A DNA stretch of 64,000 nucleotides from Halichondria panicea. Taxonomy: Eukaryota > Porifera > Demospongiae > Suberitida > Halichondriidae. The first letter of the stretch is position 1. Each line of letters opens with the position of its first letter. Below, piece by piece: positions 36,804-49,104 of this stretch. A model generated the notes under the pieces. The model had not been told where the DNA came from, did not search any database, and saw only the letters and a program-made list of their open reading frames with translations. The stretch is taken from assembly GCF_963675165.1 (NCBI RefSeq), contig NC_087384.1:6069182-6133181 (forward strand), given 5' to 3'. Both the position numbers and the translations under genes were made by a program.

Positions 36804-36944
36804 ACAGGCTCTCCTTTTTCTGTTCTTTCACAGCCGTTCAATAAGATAAAATACTGTATTAATTGTTCAATGAGATAAAATACGGTATTAATTGGAGGAG
36901 TAAAGAAAGAAATAGACGTAGAGTTAGGAAAAAGGAGAGCCTGT
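36804..36944. mobile_element. Small TIR element with 17-bp perfect ends
   Basis: ACAGGCTCTCCTTTTTC at 36804-36820 is matched in reverse by 36928-36944. Inside, a direct repeat of GATAAAATACTGTATTAATT (second copy with one change) occurs twice. No coding capacity. Confidence 0.85.
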
Positions 36945-37005
36945 ATCGGGAAGTCGCGTGAGGGTAGAAGGGTGAAAATGAGCGTGGGCATGCTGAGCTA
37001 GAGAT

Positions 37006-37083
37006 GTAGTCTCATGAATCAGCCGCCGTTCTTTTGGAACCACCAATGGTTCCAAAAGAACGGCGGCTGATTCATGAGACTAC
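37006..37083. repeat. Perfect palindrome, 37-bp arms with a 4-nt loop
   Basis: The left arm at 37006-37042 starts GTAGTCTCATGAATCAGCCG. The right arm at 37047-37083 is its exact reverse complement, and the loop is CCAA. No mismatch is visible. It lies between the death-domain gene and SANBR copy B. Confidence 0.95.
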
Positions 37084-37501
37084 TAGAGATGTTGGACTAC
37101 CCACGCAGAAATCTATGACTAATAAAGCAGCAAGCTGGACATGGACTTGGAACTGGAAGTTTGCAAGCACTATAGCTAGCTATACCTTAGGGTTAGCTAG
37201 ATGATCTACTAGTAACTAGTCTAGATTGAATTTGCAATTGTGTGTTCAGATTCTATCAGACTATCATTGTGTCTTTCTAGATCAAGAATAGCTTAGTCAT
37301 CATTATCATATAGCAGGTAGCTACTGCCACCAGAGCTGGCCACGCTGGTTAACTCTGATCTGACTTGCACAGGTTGGTGGTTGTCTCAGTACAGTCTTAT
37401 TAAAACTCTGAACGCGTGGGAGAATACCTTAGGTCAAGATTGTGGGCTACATATCGCCCACGTTCATAAAAATCCTTGTGGATCACGCGATTTCCCAAAC
37501 C

Positions 37502-37679
37502 AGGCCTTACTTTTTCTAGTCTCGAATACCCGCCTCAACCTAAAAGCTCAAGCTTTTAGGTTGAGGCGGGTATTCGAGACTATACTTTTTCTTAACTGTA
37601 CGCCCATTTCTTTCTTTGCTGCCTCACTATGTCTTTCATGGATGAACAGTGACAACAGCAAGAAAAAGTAAGGCCTGGG
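37502..37679. mobile_element. TIR element containing a 32-bp perfect palindrome
   Basis: The outer arms, AGGCCTTACTTTTTCT near 37502 and AGAAAAAGTAAGGCCT near 37660, are inverted. Nested inside is a palindrome with arms 37517-37548 and 37551-37582, starting TAGTCTCGAATACCCGCCTC, with a 2-nt loop. The right end continues as CTGGGAACGAGGCTA, the same terminus as the element at 40899-41400. Confidence 0.8.
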
Positions 37680-40600
37680 AACGAGGCTATATTTTTATCA
37701 CAAAGTCATAAGCCAATATTCAATAAGGAAAAGGTCAGCTATTGTAAAAGTCAAAAACTGTAAAAACATTGCAAATAGTGGGAGGGGCTACCTTGCAAAA
37801 ATATTTCATTCCCAGATCAGAGAATGGCCTACCCAAGAAGCGGTCCAGCCGCTAGAGCAGTAGCTCTAGACCTCATGCTGAGGACCTTCATGAACTCAGC
37901 TGACTTCCACACCTCCAACCCCAGGATCTGGGACAGCATAGCCAAGCTAGTGCCAGGAACCACTCCACAGCAGGTACTTAGTACAGTAGCTGCATTGCTA
38001 TTGTATTTCAAGAAGTGCATTCTATTCATTTAGAGGTATTTTAGCTGTGAACAATTGTTTACACCTAGTTATTTCAAGATCTAGCTATAATTGATATAAT
38101 CTAGATATAATTATATGCTCAAAGAAATATTGCTTTAGAGCTAGTGTATGCATGTATGTAATGTTCACACTGTAGTGTGCTCAGAGGTGGGAAGAGCTTC
38201 GATTGACCAACAGTACAGTGGCTGGTGATCTCTCAGGACTGACTGCTACTGGTCGACCCATCTCAAGCCACGGTCGGAAGCAAATCAACAAACTAGTCCG
38301 CTCCATGCTCAATCAGCCATCAAACAGACACGCCCACAACTCTGTACAAGATCACACCCATCACTTGACCTCTCGGCCACCCAGTGTGTTATCAGAACGC
38401 TCCAAGAATTTCACCATGCAAGGTTCTCCTCCTCCACCCTCACACCACTCAAGCTTATCGCCAGGCTGGGGTCAAAGTTCACTCCACTGGAGGCCGAGAA
38501 TCTGGTAGACAAGAAGGACAAAGTAAAGAGGTGAGAAAAAGGCACAAAATGCACTCAAGTGTGTGTACATTTTCGTTCCACAGTGTAAATTTTTAATTAG
38601 TCTTCATTATTGACACTTGAATTATAATGTGTTTGTGTATGACTTGTACTGTGTTGTGTGCAGTAAGCTGTTCCTCTACCAACTGGAGCAGATGTTCCAA
38701 CCCTCCAACTCCACACCAGAGTGCCCCAACAGTAGGACCACTCTATACAGGTGAGTCAACCTTTTAGGCAGTATTGAAAATTACGGTGATTGTTTTTGTT
38801 GCAGATGCAAACACTGTCAGAAGCTACTCACAATACAACAGTACGATACTCTACACTGCATCACTGAAAGGTCAGTTTCCAGAAGTATCTACATGCATGT
38901 ACTATATGCAACAAACAATCTTCTTATAATTATAACAAAATCTACCCATGCAGGCTGACGGTGGATCGCACAGGGCGAGTGGTGTTCTCCCACAAGGCAG
39001 ACTCATCCTGGGACATCAACAAACACATCCAATCATTGCAGAAACGAGAGAGGCTCACTCCTAGGGACATATACTGGAGGCTGTGGGGGGCCATCAACAC
39101 ACTCACCTGTGACCATTGCTGTCAGGTCAGTAGTGAGTACTGCAGAGACTGCTGCAGTGTGTACATGTAGTACCACCTGACTGAATTAATTTTTGCTATT
39201 CTAGTTATACTTTTCCTACACTGCATGTATAGGGGTCTCTTTTTAGGTGAGAATTATGCTGGCATAATAGACACCTTTATAACAATTATGAGAATAATAA
39301 GCAGGTTGAAAAGAATAATAGGCTGTTAACTTGACCATAAAAGAATAACATAATAGGTAATATCTCAAGCATAATCTGCATGTACATTGAACAATACTAC
39401 ATTGTATGAACAGGAGCCCCATAGATATCGCATGACCTTCTGGTATGAATGATCCGATTCTCACACACCTCTTGTGTCCCCCCCAGGTGTTCCAGTGCTG
39501 TCAGCTGCCACTCTGTCCCTATCACCCTCGTTCTGCCCTGGGTACGGAGCACCTGTGCTGTAAGAGGCGGGTCAGCGGGTTCTCCCCGCTACCACACCCA
39601 CAGGTGAGGGAGGTGTACATGTATGTAGGTACTACATGATGTTTATGTAATTAAACAATTACTGGCTGCATAGAGTACAAATCTGTTATTACTCTACCTA
39701 CAAAGAAATGTGTTTGCTGTGCATGTCTCAATTAGCTGGCCAGTGTTTGTCTAGAAAAAACAAACATGTTAAAATGCACTGTTTGTGTCTGTAATTCATT
39801 CTCCACACTCCTTTACAGACTGGGTGTACCTACCGTGATCACATGATATCTACACACTCCTCACACCAAGACCCAGTCTACACCATCCTCCTACAACTCA
39901 GAGACACTATTTGTGCAGAGCAATTTAAGCACTTCTCAGACTCAACAGGCACTCCAAACGACACCTCCTCAACTAGCCAAAACTCTCTCGAACTAATCTT
40001 GCTTCGTAGTGAAGAGAGAAAACCTCAACCCTCATCATCTGGTTGTGTGTCAGCTAGCAGCTCGTGTCATATGACATCATCAGTCTCGGCAGACAGCGTG
40101 AAGGCATCGTCGAGGCATCCTAGATTGCCACGGCAACAATCACATGACCTGTCGGAACTAGAGGAGGATGAGGATGATGACCCGGTGGCCAGATCACCAC
40201 TCCCAGTGTCCACTAGCAGACACAAGAGGGGAAGATTCAATAGTGCCTATACACTAAAGATGGTCTGTATTTAGTTAATCAAGAGTTGAATGCATTGCAG
40301 AACTTGAACACATGCGTTAAAGTTTCCTATTGGAAGCTTATAATTAGTGTAATTGAAGTTATGTATGGCCTCACAATTTCATAAGCTAGCCCACAATTAT
40401 TAATGTACATGTATTTCAAGGTATTTTCTTATCCTCTCTTAGTATGGGACTCTCAGACAGAAGAACTCACGACAAGACATGGCACCGTAAGTGATCATGT
40501 GATCGTGTGTGTGCTGTGAACTTATTTACTGTGCAGGTTGCCCCCTCCTGTGGAATGGATTTGGGACAGTCGAAAGTCCCAGAGATGGAATCAGGACATG

Positions 40601-40898
40601 CAAAGGGAAAGTGGTAAGTGCTCGTGCACAGCAGTATGCATTCGTTATTTCCAGTATATATACTCATTGATTAGTTCGACCACTCTAAATTTGAAGAATC
40701 ATGTATAGTTCGAGCGACAAGTTCGAAATAGTCAAACTACCCTAAATCCAAATAAGGAGTTGAACAATCAGAACATATGTGCAGAGGACACATTAGTTTT
40801 TGGTAGGGCATACTAATTGAATGCTGTTTTAGCTTAGGCTTTTTAAGTAACCCATACACATACATACTATAATGCTGCTGTAAACACTGCATGCGTAT

Positions 40899-41400
40899 TA
40901 GCCACGTTCCCAGGCCGATTCGTCTCCAATTGAACGCTAGATCGACTCCTAGGCCTGGTATTAATTGTATTAGGGCGTGGTTGGAATTCGCTCAAAGGAG
41001 CGAATTCCTAGATTTCGATGGAGCAATATGCCCTGTCTTGCACAAAGCAAGAAGGCCTTACTCTCTTGAAGGAACATGCCCAGGCCCTCAAGCTCCTGTC
41101 TGAGGGAAGGGATGTGTTTATGTGGTTCCCAACAGGGTATGGCAAGTCTCTCTGCTACCATTTTTGATGGACTACAAGCTTGGTAGGACCAGCGCTCCCC
41201 TTGTCCATCGAAATCCAGAACTGAAGTCTATATAGTCGAATCACAGGTAGCTAGCTAGCTAAACACCTTGATGTGGTCGCTTAGGAATTCGCTCGTTTGA
41301 GCGAATTCCAACCACGCCCAGATACAATCAATACAAGGCCTAGGAGTCGACCTATAGCATTCAATTGGAGACGGATCGGCCTGGGAACGAACGAGGCTAC
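40899..41400. mobile_element. TIR element (502 bp) with 8-bp target duplication and RecQ-like fragment
   Basis: The ends are inverted copies over about 100 bp: TAGCCACGTTCCCAGGCCGA on the left, and on the right the inverse of GTAGCCTCGTTCGTTCCCAG. ATGCGTAT flanks both sides (40891-40898 and 41401-41408), consistent with an 8-bp target site duplication as in hAT or Zisupton elements. It lies in a SANBR copy B intron, and the corresponding intron of copy A lacks it. Confidence 0.88.
41018..41167 (+). pseudogene. Fragment of RecQ-like helicase with Walker A motif
   Basis: A 49-codon frame inside the TIR element reads EHAQALKLLSEGRDVFMWFP followed by TGYGKSLCYH and ends at TGA. A residue string of the type EGRDVF...PTGYGKSLCY is the Q-motif-distal/motif I region of RecQ-family DNA helicases. 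Only this motif is present, so it is a captured or leftover fragment of a larger gene. Confidence 0.75.
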
Positions 41401-42935
41401 ATGCGTATATGTTTGAAAAGCATGTTTCAGCAAAACGTATGCTACTACTGTCTCTCCCTCCATGCATGCACCCATGCACATGCAGATGAGAGACGTCTGG
41501 CTGCACTGGAAGCTCACTTATCTCAGAGGCTGACCCCCTCCAACAAGAATCGAGACGCTGGTATGGCCGGGGGAATGTTCCCACGGCTAGAGGCTCAGTT
41601 CAGAGCTCAGCAGGCGGCAAGGACTCTACAGCAGGGACAGCACTCCAGAAACATGTGAGTGCATGATTGTCCTAGGTTCTTCTATATTGCACATGCATAT
41701 ATGCATGTGATTGGCCTGTAGGCCATTTTTATTGCGTGTGATTGTCCTGAGTGAGCCATTTTTACCCAGCATGCTAGTGATTGTCGTGTGCATGTACTCT
41801 ACTTCTTTATCCCTTTACTGGTCAAATTGTTGTAAATTTTACAACAACAGTCTGGGAGGGAGCGTGTTATCAACTTGTGAATGTTGCATGATATTGGATT
41901 CTGTGGCAGATTGGATAGTATCATGAATGCGATTATCCTTTGAAGTTGTGCTGAGCTGTTCAATTAGGACACTTAAAACAAGCTATACAGCATGTAGGAC
42001 TGAGTAGTATCCATTGGTAGACCCTCTGGACTATCTTGGTAGCCATAGAATATTTTCAAAGAGGAAGCAGCAAGCCATTTGTGTACACAGGCACTTTACA
42101 AGTGGACACAAGCTCTACAATAGTCTACATGCTTGCTAAGCAGCTTAGTTGACCAGAGTGCAGCTTTTAAAGGCCACACATACTTCCATCGAGGCAGCAG
42201 CAAGGCATAAAATCGATGGTTAGTTTGTGCACAGCCATTGACCCACGCCCATCTCTACAAGCCATAGCCACTTCATTGGGGGCGCGATAACATCAAGCTA
42301 ATTTGGTGGGTTGGGCTCAGATGCAAACTAAAGTGATGGAACTGTTCCAGGTTGTTCCAGATTGTGTGCGATTGACCTGGAAAGGGGTATGCACGCACTG
42401 CATGTGATTCATCTGTACTACATAGGGAGTGTATACTGCATGTCGCATATGATTGACAATTGTACTGCATGGCCATGCATGGTTTCATGTCGTTTTCCTA
42501 TTTATCTATCTCTCCTGCAGGTCTCAGGGGTCCAGTAGAAAACGCTTTTAATAAGACGCTTTTAATAAGGACATATAATCAGATTACAAACTTGCAACAA
42601 ACTATTTTATTTCATGTCAGTATAGTGTATAGTAATTTGTTTTCGTGCACATGTTTGACAAAAAATACAATGCCATGGCCCATGTAATGTGGGATGATTT
42701 GTACAGTGATATATACATGCACATGCAAGTACCTTTATATATATAATGGAGGTTACTGTGAATTACTTTAACATGCTAAAAATGATTCATTGTTCTGGGT
42801 TCCAAATTCTCCCCAACTGTATGTGCATGTACATGCGCTATGCATGTGTGTGTACGTGTAAGGGTCCATATGCATTTTCTGCATGATTCATATTTCCATC
42901 CAACTTGTATATAATATATATATAGTACCGTATAG

Positions 42936-43130
42936 CGGGGAATTTTCGGGGAACAAAATATTCGTGGTTCAGCAATCTTGAGACATTTCGTAGGTAGTAT
43001 TTTTGTGGTTAGAGTTTGCACTACAGGTAAAGGTAGGCAAGGTCACTTCATTCGTGGGTAAAATATTCGTGGTCAGACCTTCAACCACGAAAACTCTGAA
43101 TATTTTGCCCCATGAAAATTACCCTCTATA
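42936..43130. mobile_element. TIR element of the GTATAGCG family
   Basis: The left end is CCGTATAGCGGGGAATTTTC; the right end is GAAAATTACCCTCTATA in inverse orientation. The interior, with ATTCGTGG and CCACGAA segments and GGTAAAGGTAGGCAAGGTC, is closest to the element at 27606, but in the opposite internal orientation. Confidence 0.75.
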
Positions 43131-43630
43131 TGCCTAATCTTCCTATAAGAAGTGATTAAACTGGAAACCAAATGCAAGGGTATAGGAGGGTATATATGCA
43201 GGGTATTTTCCTAGTACTGGTATATTTTATGCATTTTTCACCTAACTGTCTGTCATAAGGGAAATCCCCTGGGAACTTAGTTGATTTGCTACTGCAATTA
43301 GATTGTGGTTTACCCATTTGTGTGCATGTGTGCTGCAAAGGTGTTTTTTGTGTGCATGATGGCGATTACAAGTTCAGTGCAAACAAGCAGACATGTACTC
43401 ATCCTGAACACTCTATTAATAGTCAAGTCAGTGGTCTGGGTCAGCATGAGCTACTTCAGTCTTGTTGTTACGGTCAATGTCAACAAGTATAGCAGCTGCT
43501 GCATGCAATTAACAACTTTATCAAATTGAGCTCTTAATTTGCTTAATTGAGAATAAAAAAATTATTGTTAAAAGACAGTAGTAAACTTTAAACGTAATGT
43601 TGAGAGAATGAATGGACACTCCACATACCC
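43131..43630. other. No gene seen
   Basis: I see only short open frames without recognisable coding character and no repeat in this stretch, which lies between the TIR element and the decayed zinc-finger exon. Confidence 0.4.
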
Positions 43631-43639
43631 CCCCTTCAT

Positions 43640-44740
43640 TATTCAATCCATATTCAAGTAGTTCATCACTATAGCTACTAAAGTTTGTTCATCTCCAGTG
43701 GTACACTGGCATGCACTGTTCACGCTCAATGTACCTTACTTTAAATTAACATTTATTAGAACCTTATTAACACCTTATGTTATGTAATATTTACTACTAC
43801 CTTAACCATGATTTGATGTTGATGTTGATATCATACTCTTCTCTAACAATTCTCATTGTTAGTGCTCCACTTCCTCCCTTTGTTGTTGTGCGAGCCTCTG
43901 GGGCCCTGCTCCACGTATTTAAGGTTTTGTTTACCTTTTTTGCCTCACTTCACTTTAACTTCACTTTAACCTCGCTTTACCCTGTATTGTCAGTTGATGT
44001 TTTGCTCCTCGATCTAAGAATTTGGTTAAGCTATACTGTGAAGTCAATTTGTCTATAACTAGTTGTTGTCGCTTATAGCTAGGAGCCTGTCTCTAGCTAA
44101 TTTGTCTAGCCTGTCTAGAATCCCTCTACACCAAGATAAGAGCTCAACATGCACCTCAATGGCATACTGCGGCAACTTCAAAATATACACAGGGCACTCC
44201 ACCATCTCCACATCTCCCACATATATCACACCATGCAGTCACAGCCTCCACATTCCTCACACCCCCATACGTTCCTCAATATCACTGCCGTAGTAGCTTT
44301 CATACAGTTGCGTCCGAGTCCACCTCTTCAGTGCTGGTTATCGGCTTCTTCCCTGATCGTATTCAAGAGTCAGCGTGTTCTCATCGAGATTGTTAGTCTG
44401 CAGGGTATACATCGTCATATAGCATCATAGACTTGTATGCTGCAATACCATATTATATGCACTCGAAAAACCATTGCACTATGAATATGTTCATTAAATA
44501 AGGCACTCTACCTGAAAGAGGCGGATATATAGTAGAGATAAACATAAAAGTACTCACTGTACATCATGTATGCATGGTGACATTTTATATGTACGTTTTC
44601 TCAAAGATACTGAGCAGCATACAAACTCACAGGTGTTGCCTTGCGGAGAGCGTCACACCTTTTTATCAGCCGGTCAATCTTATTTTTCTTGCTAATCTAT
44701 CCCCAAGGGGCCACTGATCGAGGGTGCTTCTTGCTACAGC
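43640..44740 (-). pseudogene. Decayed copy of the zinc-finger exon with two upstream exons
   Basis: Minus-strand sequence at 44130-44400 matches the acidic and C2HC-finger exon at 19933-20414, with several frame breaks, and 43640-43730 matches its 3' end. The two parts are split by about 400 bp of unrelated sequence. Further upstream on the minus strand lie a short exon-like segment at 44512-44560 and another at 44633-44740. The latter codes for STLGQLLLGDGLA-like and DRLIKRCDALRKATPV-like sequence with breaks. Copies of these two segments recur at 49930-50115 and 55395-55510. The parent gene was not recognised. Confidence 0.5.
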
Positions 44741-45197
44741 CTGCTTCAGCTTCACTTGTCTTTATACTCTCCTCTCTTCAATTCTTTATATCTGTTTGTG
44801 TGTGGGAGACAGAACACTTATAACCCACTCAGCAAATGTAATGCAAAAATAGTCATAAAAATGCATCAGGTTTGATCTCCCCATTTCATTATAGAGCATG
44901 TAATGATTCATAATGACCTTTTGACCTAGACTTGGGTATCAAGCTCAACCAGATTCAACAAGTTTGTACAAGAGTCTAATGAACTCTTGGTTTGTAACAG
45001 GAAATAGATCTAGATAACACTATTCATACAGAACTGGAAAATCAACATTCTCTGGAATTCCCCAACTATTAATACAGTGTGGTGTAGAAAAAGCTAGAAG
45101 ATGCAGGGCCATTCCTAGTACTGACTATAAAATAGAGAAAATCATGGGTACCTACTTACTTCACAATCATTACTTAGCTTAATGAGTCAAGAGCAGA

Positions 45198-47113
45198 ATG
45201 ACTACTTACAGAATAGTTCGCAACCATGTCAAAGATGCAAATTTATTTGACAAGTTCGAATGTCCTCTCTGTAACAATCTCTTACAGAATGCTGTACAGT
45301 CAGTGTGCGGTCACTGGCTGTGTGAGAGCTGTGCAGATCAACTAATGGCAACTAGGTGAGTTGTAACGATAGCTATAATAGCCTAGTAATTTGCATGCTC
45401 AGGTAGATAGCCTTCTAATGCACTTGCTCTTTTTTCTCTCTAAACACTATATATGCCTACTGTACAGCTACAATAGACTCGCCAGCCAGCCCTTGAGAAA
45501 GGGACTGGTCAAACTCCGTGTAGAGACTCGTGTAACGTTTGCCACGATATTTGTGGCAACTAACCGCATGCGGTTACCGCAAGATCAATGATAGTGACGT
45601 TTCACTAGAAAACTCTATGTATCACATGCAGTATACTGACGTCACGAAAACCGCAGCCACTTAAAATATTTTCTGATATGCTGACTGTGCAACACGAGTC
45701 TCAACACGGAGTTTGACCAGTCTACTGTTCGCCTGCAACAGTAACGGCATGCGAGTCTACAGCTACAAGTATATAGTTGTTTACAAGTTGTGTAGTTAAC
45801 TATAAGTTAATTTTTCTACAGTTCGCCCAAATGCCCGCGACCTAACTGCCAAGAAGACCTCAATTCAGATGGAGAACAGTGCTTCCCCGATCGGTTTGTG
45901 AGGAAAGAGATTGCAAAGATGATCGTCCTTTGCCCCTACAAAAACAATGGTTGCCAATGGGAGGACAAGACGGCTGCTTTAGATGCTCATCTGAAGACGT
46001 GTACATTCGCCTCTGATGTGACATGTCCACTAGCTCTACTAGGATGCCAACACAGCCAAAATGTAAGCAGTCTATACTGCATGTAGTCTAGTGTATACAA
46101 GTATAGGCATAACAGCTCAGATGTTACAGAGGATTGTAACACTTATATAGCATCAAACTACTGTAAGGCTTAATTTTAATACTCTACAGTTCCTTGTATA
46201 CTTTCTGCACTATATATACAACCTTATTAATTTACAGGGAACGAAAGAGGAACTACAGAAACACATTGCTGAGTGTGGACCGGAGCATCTACAGCTAATG
46301 GCTACTATTTTGAGTGTATTACGCCCTCTACTACCGTCAGCCATCAGCTCTGAGAGGACTAGCGTGGTTGAGAGAGATGGAGCCCTTACTAGTAAAGGAA
46401 GCAAAACGAAACACGATGGCTATGGCTACCAAAGCAGAAGGATCTATAGCGATGAGGGAAGTACAGCTGCTTTCGCTAGTGTTACAGAAAAGGTGAAGCT
46501 TGAGCTCGACACAAAACTGACCACACAAATGAGAAAAAAAGATGAAGAAATTGATACACTTATAAAAAAAGTGAGTAGTTTAGAGAGAGCAATGAAATCG
46601 AAACAAGCCGAGTACGAGGATAGAGACTTTCGATTATCACTGATAGAAAATACTTCGTACGATGGCCAAATGATCTGGAAGATACCGCAGTTCAGTCAGA
46701 GGATGGCCGACGCACAATCAGGAAAGTACACATCAATCTTCAGCCTTCCGTTTCACACAGGGAGGTACGGCTACAAGATGTGCCTCAGGCTATACATCCT
46801 AGGAGACGGTATCGGAAAGAACACTCACATGTCGCTCTTCTTTGTCATAATGAAGGGAGAGTTTGACAATATTCTGTCATGGCCTTTCACGAACAAGGTG
46901 GCCTTCAAGCTGATCAATCAGACGGGGAATAGGGACATCATAGACAGCTTCAAACCTGACCCCATGAGCAGCTCTTTCTGCAAGCCAAAGTCGGACATGA
47001 ACATTGCAAGTGGTTGTCCACGTTTTGTATCTCACACTGAACTAAAGAGCGGTGGATTTATAGTAGATGACACTCTGTTCATCAAATGCACAGTGGATTG
47101 TAGCAACTCATAA
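45198..47113 (+). CDS. TRAF-like protein 1 (RING, TRAF zinc finger, coiled coil, MATH)
   Basis: Three exons: 45198-45355, 45822-46062 and about 46238-47113 (TAA), roughly 424 residues. Exon 1 begins MTTYRIVRNHVKD and supplies RING cysteines CPLC and VCGHWLCESC. The pair completing the RING (CPRPNC, spaced by four rather than two) is in exon 2, which continues with a TRAF-type finger (CPYKNNGCQWEDK ... HLKTC). Exon 3 holds EELQKHIAEC, a lysine/glutamate-rich coiled coil around residues 230-270 and a MATH domain (MIWKIPQFSQRMADAQSGKY, SIFSLPFHTGRYGYKMCLRL, GDGIGKNTHMSLFFVIMKGE, FDNILSWPF). TRAFs trimerise through the coiled coil and MATH domain, bind receptor tails and act as ubiquitin ligases in the cytoplasm. 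Only one clear TRAF finger is present, fewer than in most vertebrate TRAFs. Confidence 0.93.
45504..45721. mobile_element. TIR element in intron 1 of TRAF-like 1
   Basis: The arms at 45504-45533 and 45692-45721 (ACTGGTCAAACTCCGTGTAG ...) are inverted with one mismatch over 30 bp. Intron 1 of the two paralogues lacks the sequence. It is about 218 bp with no coding capacity. Confidence 0.88.
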
Positions 47114-47387
47114 CTAGGATCTTAACTTATCTATAGGACACAATTAAATCAATATCTTGTGTCCATCTTTTTTCCCGCATATTACCACCTGTATTCATTT
47201 ATTGTTATTGTTTGCATTTACTATCACTTATTGTTATTGCTCATTTTTCTACTTTTAAGCTAACATAATTTAATTTAAAAATTATGATTAGTTCCGGAAA
47301 GTTATCGTACTAGGAAATGCCCATTATATAGAAAATGTGTTATCAATACTATAATTATATTGACAAAGTAATGTGTAGGGTTACTGT

Positions 47388-47545
47388 ATAGCGGGTATAT
47401 TTCGAGGGTGTAAATGTTCGCCGTTTTCGCTGATTCAGCTTGTATCGCCAACATTTATACCCACAAAGACTGCTATTTGGCAAAAATCTTTCTAACGGTC
47501 ATTCCGCGAAAGTTTATACCCTCGAAACATACCTGCTATACAGTA
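47388..47545. mobile_element. TIR element of the GTATAGCG family, 3' of TRAF-like 1
   Basis: It starts ACTGTATAGCGGGTATATTT and ends in the inverse, AACATACCTGCTATACAGTA. A near-identical element follows TRAF-like 2 at 53009, but with its right half inverted. Confidence 0.85.
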
Positions 47546-47589
47546 TTCACACAGTAACTACTGAATTTGGGTTCAAGTACTGAACTCAA

Positions 47590-48660
47590 TGCACCCACCG
47601 AACTATTTGACCAGAGATTATAAATAATGTCTAGACTATAATTAATATGCACAAGCATGCACAGCTACTAAAAAAAATAAGTGTGATCATGCATTCACGA
47701 ATGCTACATATTGGTTCCTTGTACAATACATGCTACTAATAGGTACCAAAATGTAAGATCAACATAGGAACCATGTACTCCACAAGGAATAATTTGGGAA
47801 TGTGTACATCCTAGATTCTCCCATATAAAAGAGTGTATCTGAACACTATAGCTGTCAGTTGAAATTGAAAGCAGTACTGAGCATGAAAATTCCTGTGGTA
47901 GTATTGATTGTGGTCATATTGGTATACCACCTTTTTCGTTCCAGATGTGAATGCTATTTTGGTGACTAGTGTTTTCGATGAGGTATGGTATGTCCTAGAT
48001 AACACTCAGTCGCTGCATATGCATCTATATATGTGCTACATTCATTGTCACTAGGTGACCCTTATCAGACAATGTCATATGCTGCCTGCAATGAGAAGTC
48101 TTATATCAGAGCATGTCAAAGGGGAACTAGATCAATTCAAGTGAGTATACATGCAATAGTAATGAAAGGTGAGTCATGTTTATACATGCATGTATACAGG
48201 CATTTTGTTGAAGAATCCCTCTAAAACTTCCACAAGTAAGGGCCGCATTCTGGGCTGTGCAGTTTGCTGGGCCTACCGTCTGCAAAGGATTTTGCTACTG
48301 GTATTATGACTGAATATAGAGAAAGATATGCACAGCTAATTGAACAACTTTGTAGAGTAGCATTTATATATAGGCTTGTTTACTATTATAGTAATTAATT
48401 AGCTTATTGATGGATTTTCTTTGTGCCCCTGAATGGCAACTGTACATGTATGTTGACAAATTCCTTGCCATAAAAAAGATCTATACACAAAAATGATAGT
48501 ATATGGACTTTGGTGGACCATGAAAAAGCTGTATTACTATAGCTGCTGCATGCACAGAATTCAGTAAGACTACCATCACTTTTTATGCGCTCTTAATTAG
48601 AGGAATGCGGAATGGAATAGAGTATGGACAGCAAAATTAACAAGCATGCAGATAATGCTC
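47590..48660. other. Intergenic, no gene seen
   Basis: Over 1 kb of A+T-rich DNA without a convincing open frame. Short frames near 47811-48224 have no recognisable domain or splice structure. Confidence 0.4.
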
Positions 48661-48666
48661 TGGTAT

Positions 48667-48888
48667 ACCGTATAGCGCGAAATGTTCGAGGGGCTTAATT
48701 TTCGTGGATTTCACAGGTAGCAATCCTACACGAAAATTAAGTCCATGAAAATTGAATTACCTGCTATAACGTGCAAAGATTTATAGGCGTGGCTTCCGGT
48801 AAGCAGTCATTCCGCGAACATTGTGCAACGAAAATGCTTTTAGAGGCAAATCCACGAAATATAAGTGCCTCGAAAATTTCGCGCTATA
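48667..48888. mobile_element. TIR element of the GTATAGCG family
   Basis: The left end is ACCGTATAGCGCGAAATGTT and the right end is the inverse, CTCGAAAATTTCGCGCTATA. It is about 222 bp. Internally it has paired TTCGTGG and CCACGAA-like segments and a GGCGTGGCTTCCGGTAAGC block shared with the element at 35093. Confidence 0.8.
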
Positions 48889-49104
48889 ATCAATGTTTAT
48901 ATTTTAGAGATTATGATGTCATAATGAGAAGGTGTGGCTTCCTGCCTCAAATTTTCTGGCGCTCCATGCCAGGGGCAGTCCCACTTGGGTGGTGTTTCGC
49001 ACCACTCGAGTGGCCCCCCAACCTTTTAACTGTTTCTACTCCACTGAATCAAGCATGTTTCAACAAAACATAATTATATACTATTCTCTCCACCCTATAC
49101 CCAA

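Larger units (their letters stand above)
37824..42551 (+). pseudogene. SANBR copy B, BTB exons deleted
   Basis: Exon 1 (37824-37973) and the start of exon 2 (from 38176) are intact. At about 38413 the sequence jumps, after some 35 bases of other sequence, to the middle of exon 7 (AAGCTTATCGCCAGGCTGGG). About 1.4 kb is lost, comprising the rest of exon 2, exons 3-6 and the start of exon 7. The fusion is out of frame and stops soon after. All later exons are present (38664-38750 and onward, with the acidic exon from 39825 and the last exon at 42521-42551) and largely open. A protein without BTB, or one starting downstream, cannot be excluded. Exon 2 here retains the 2 nt missing from copy A. 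Confidence 0.88.

Noticed and set aside
47811..48224. Possible coding exons between TRAF-like 1 and the next module
   Set aside because: Frames are short, lack splice consistency and have no counterpart in the other TRAF modules.
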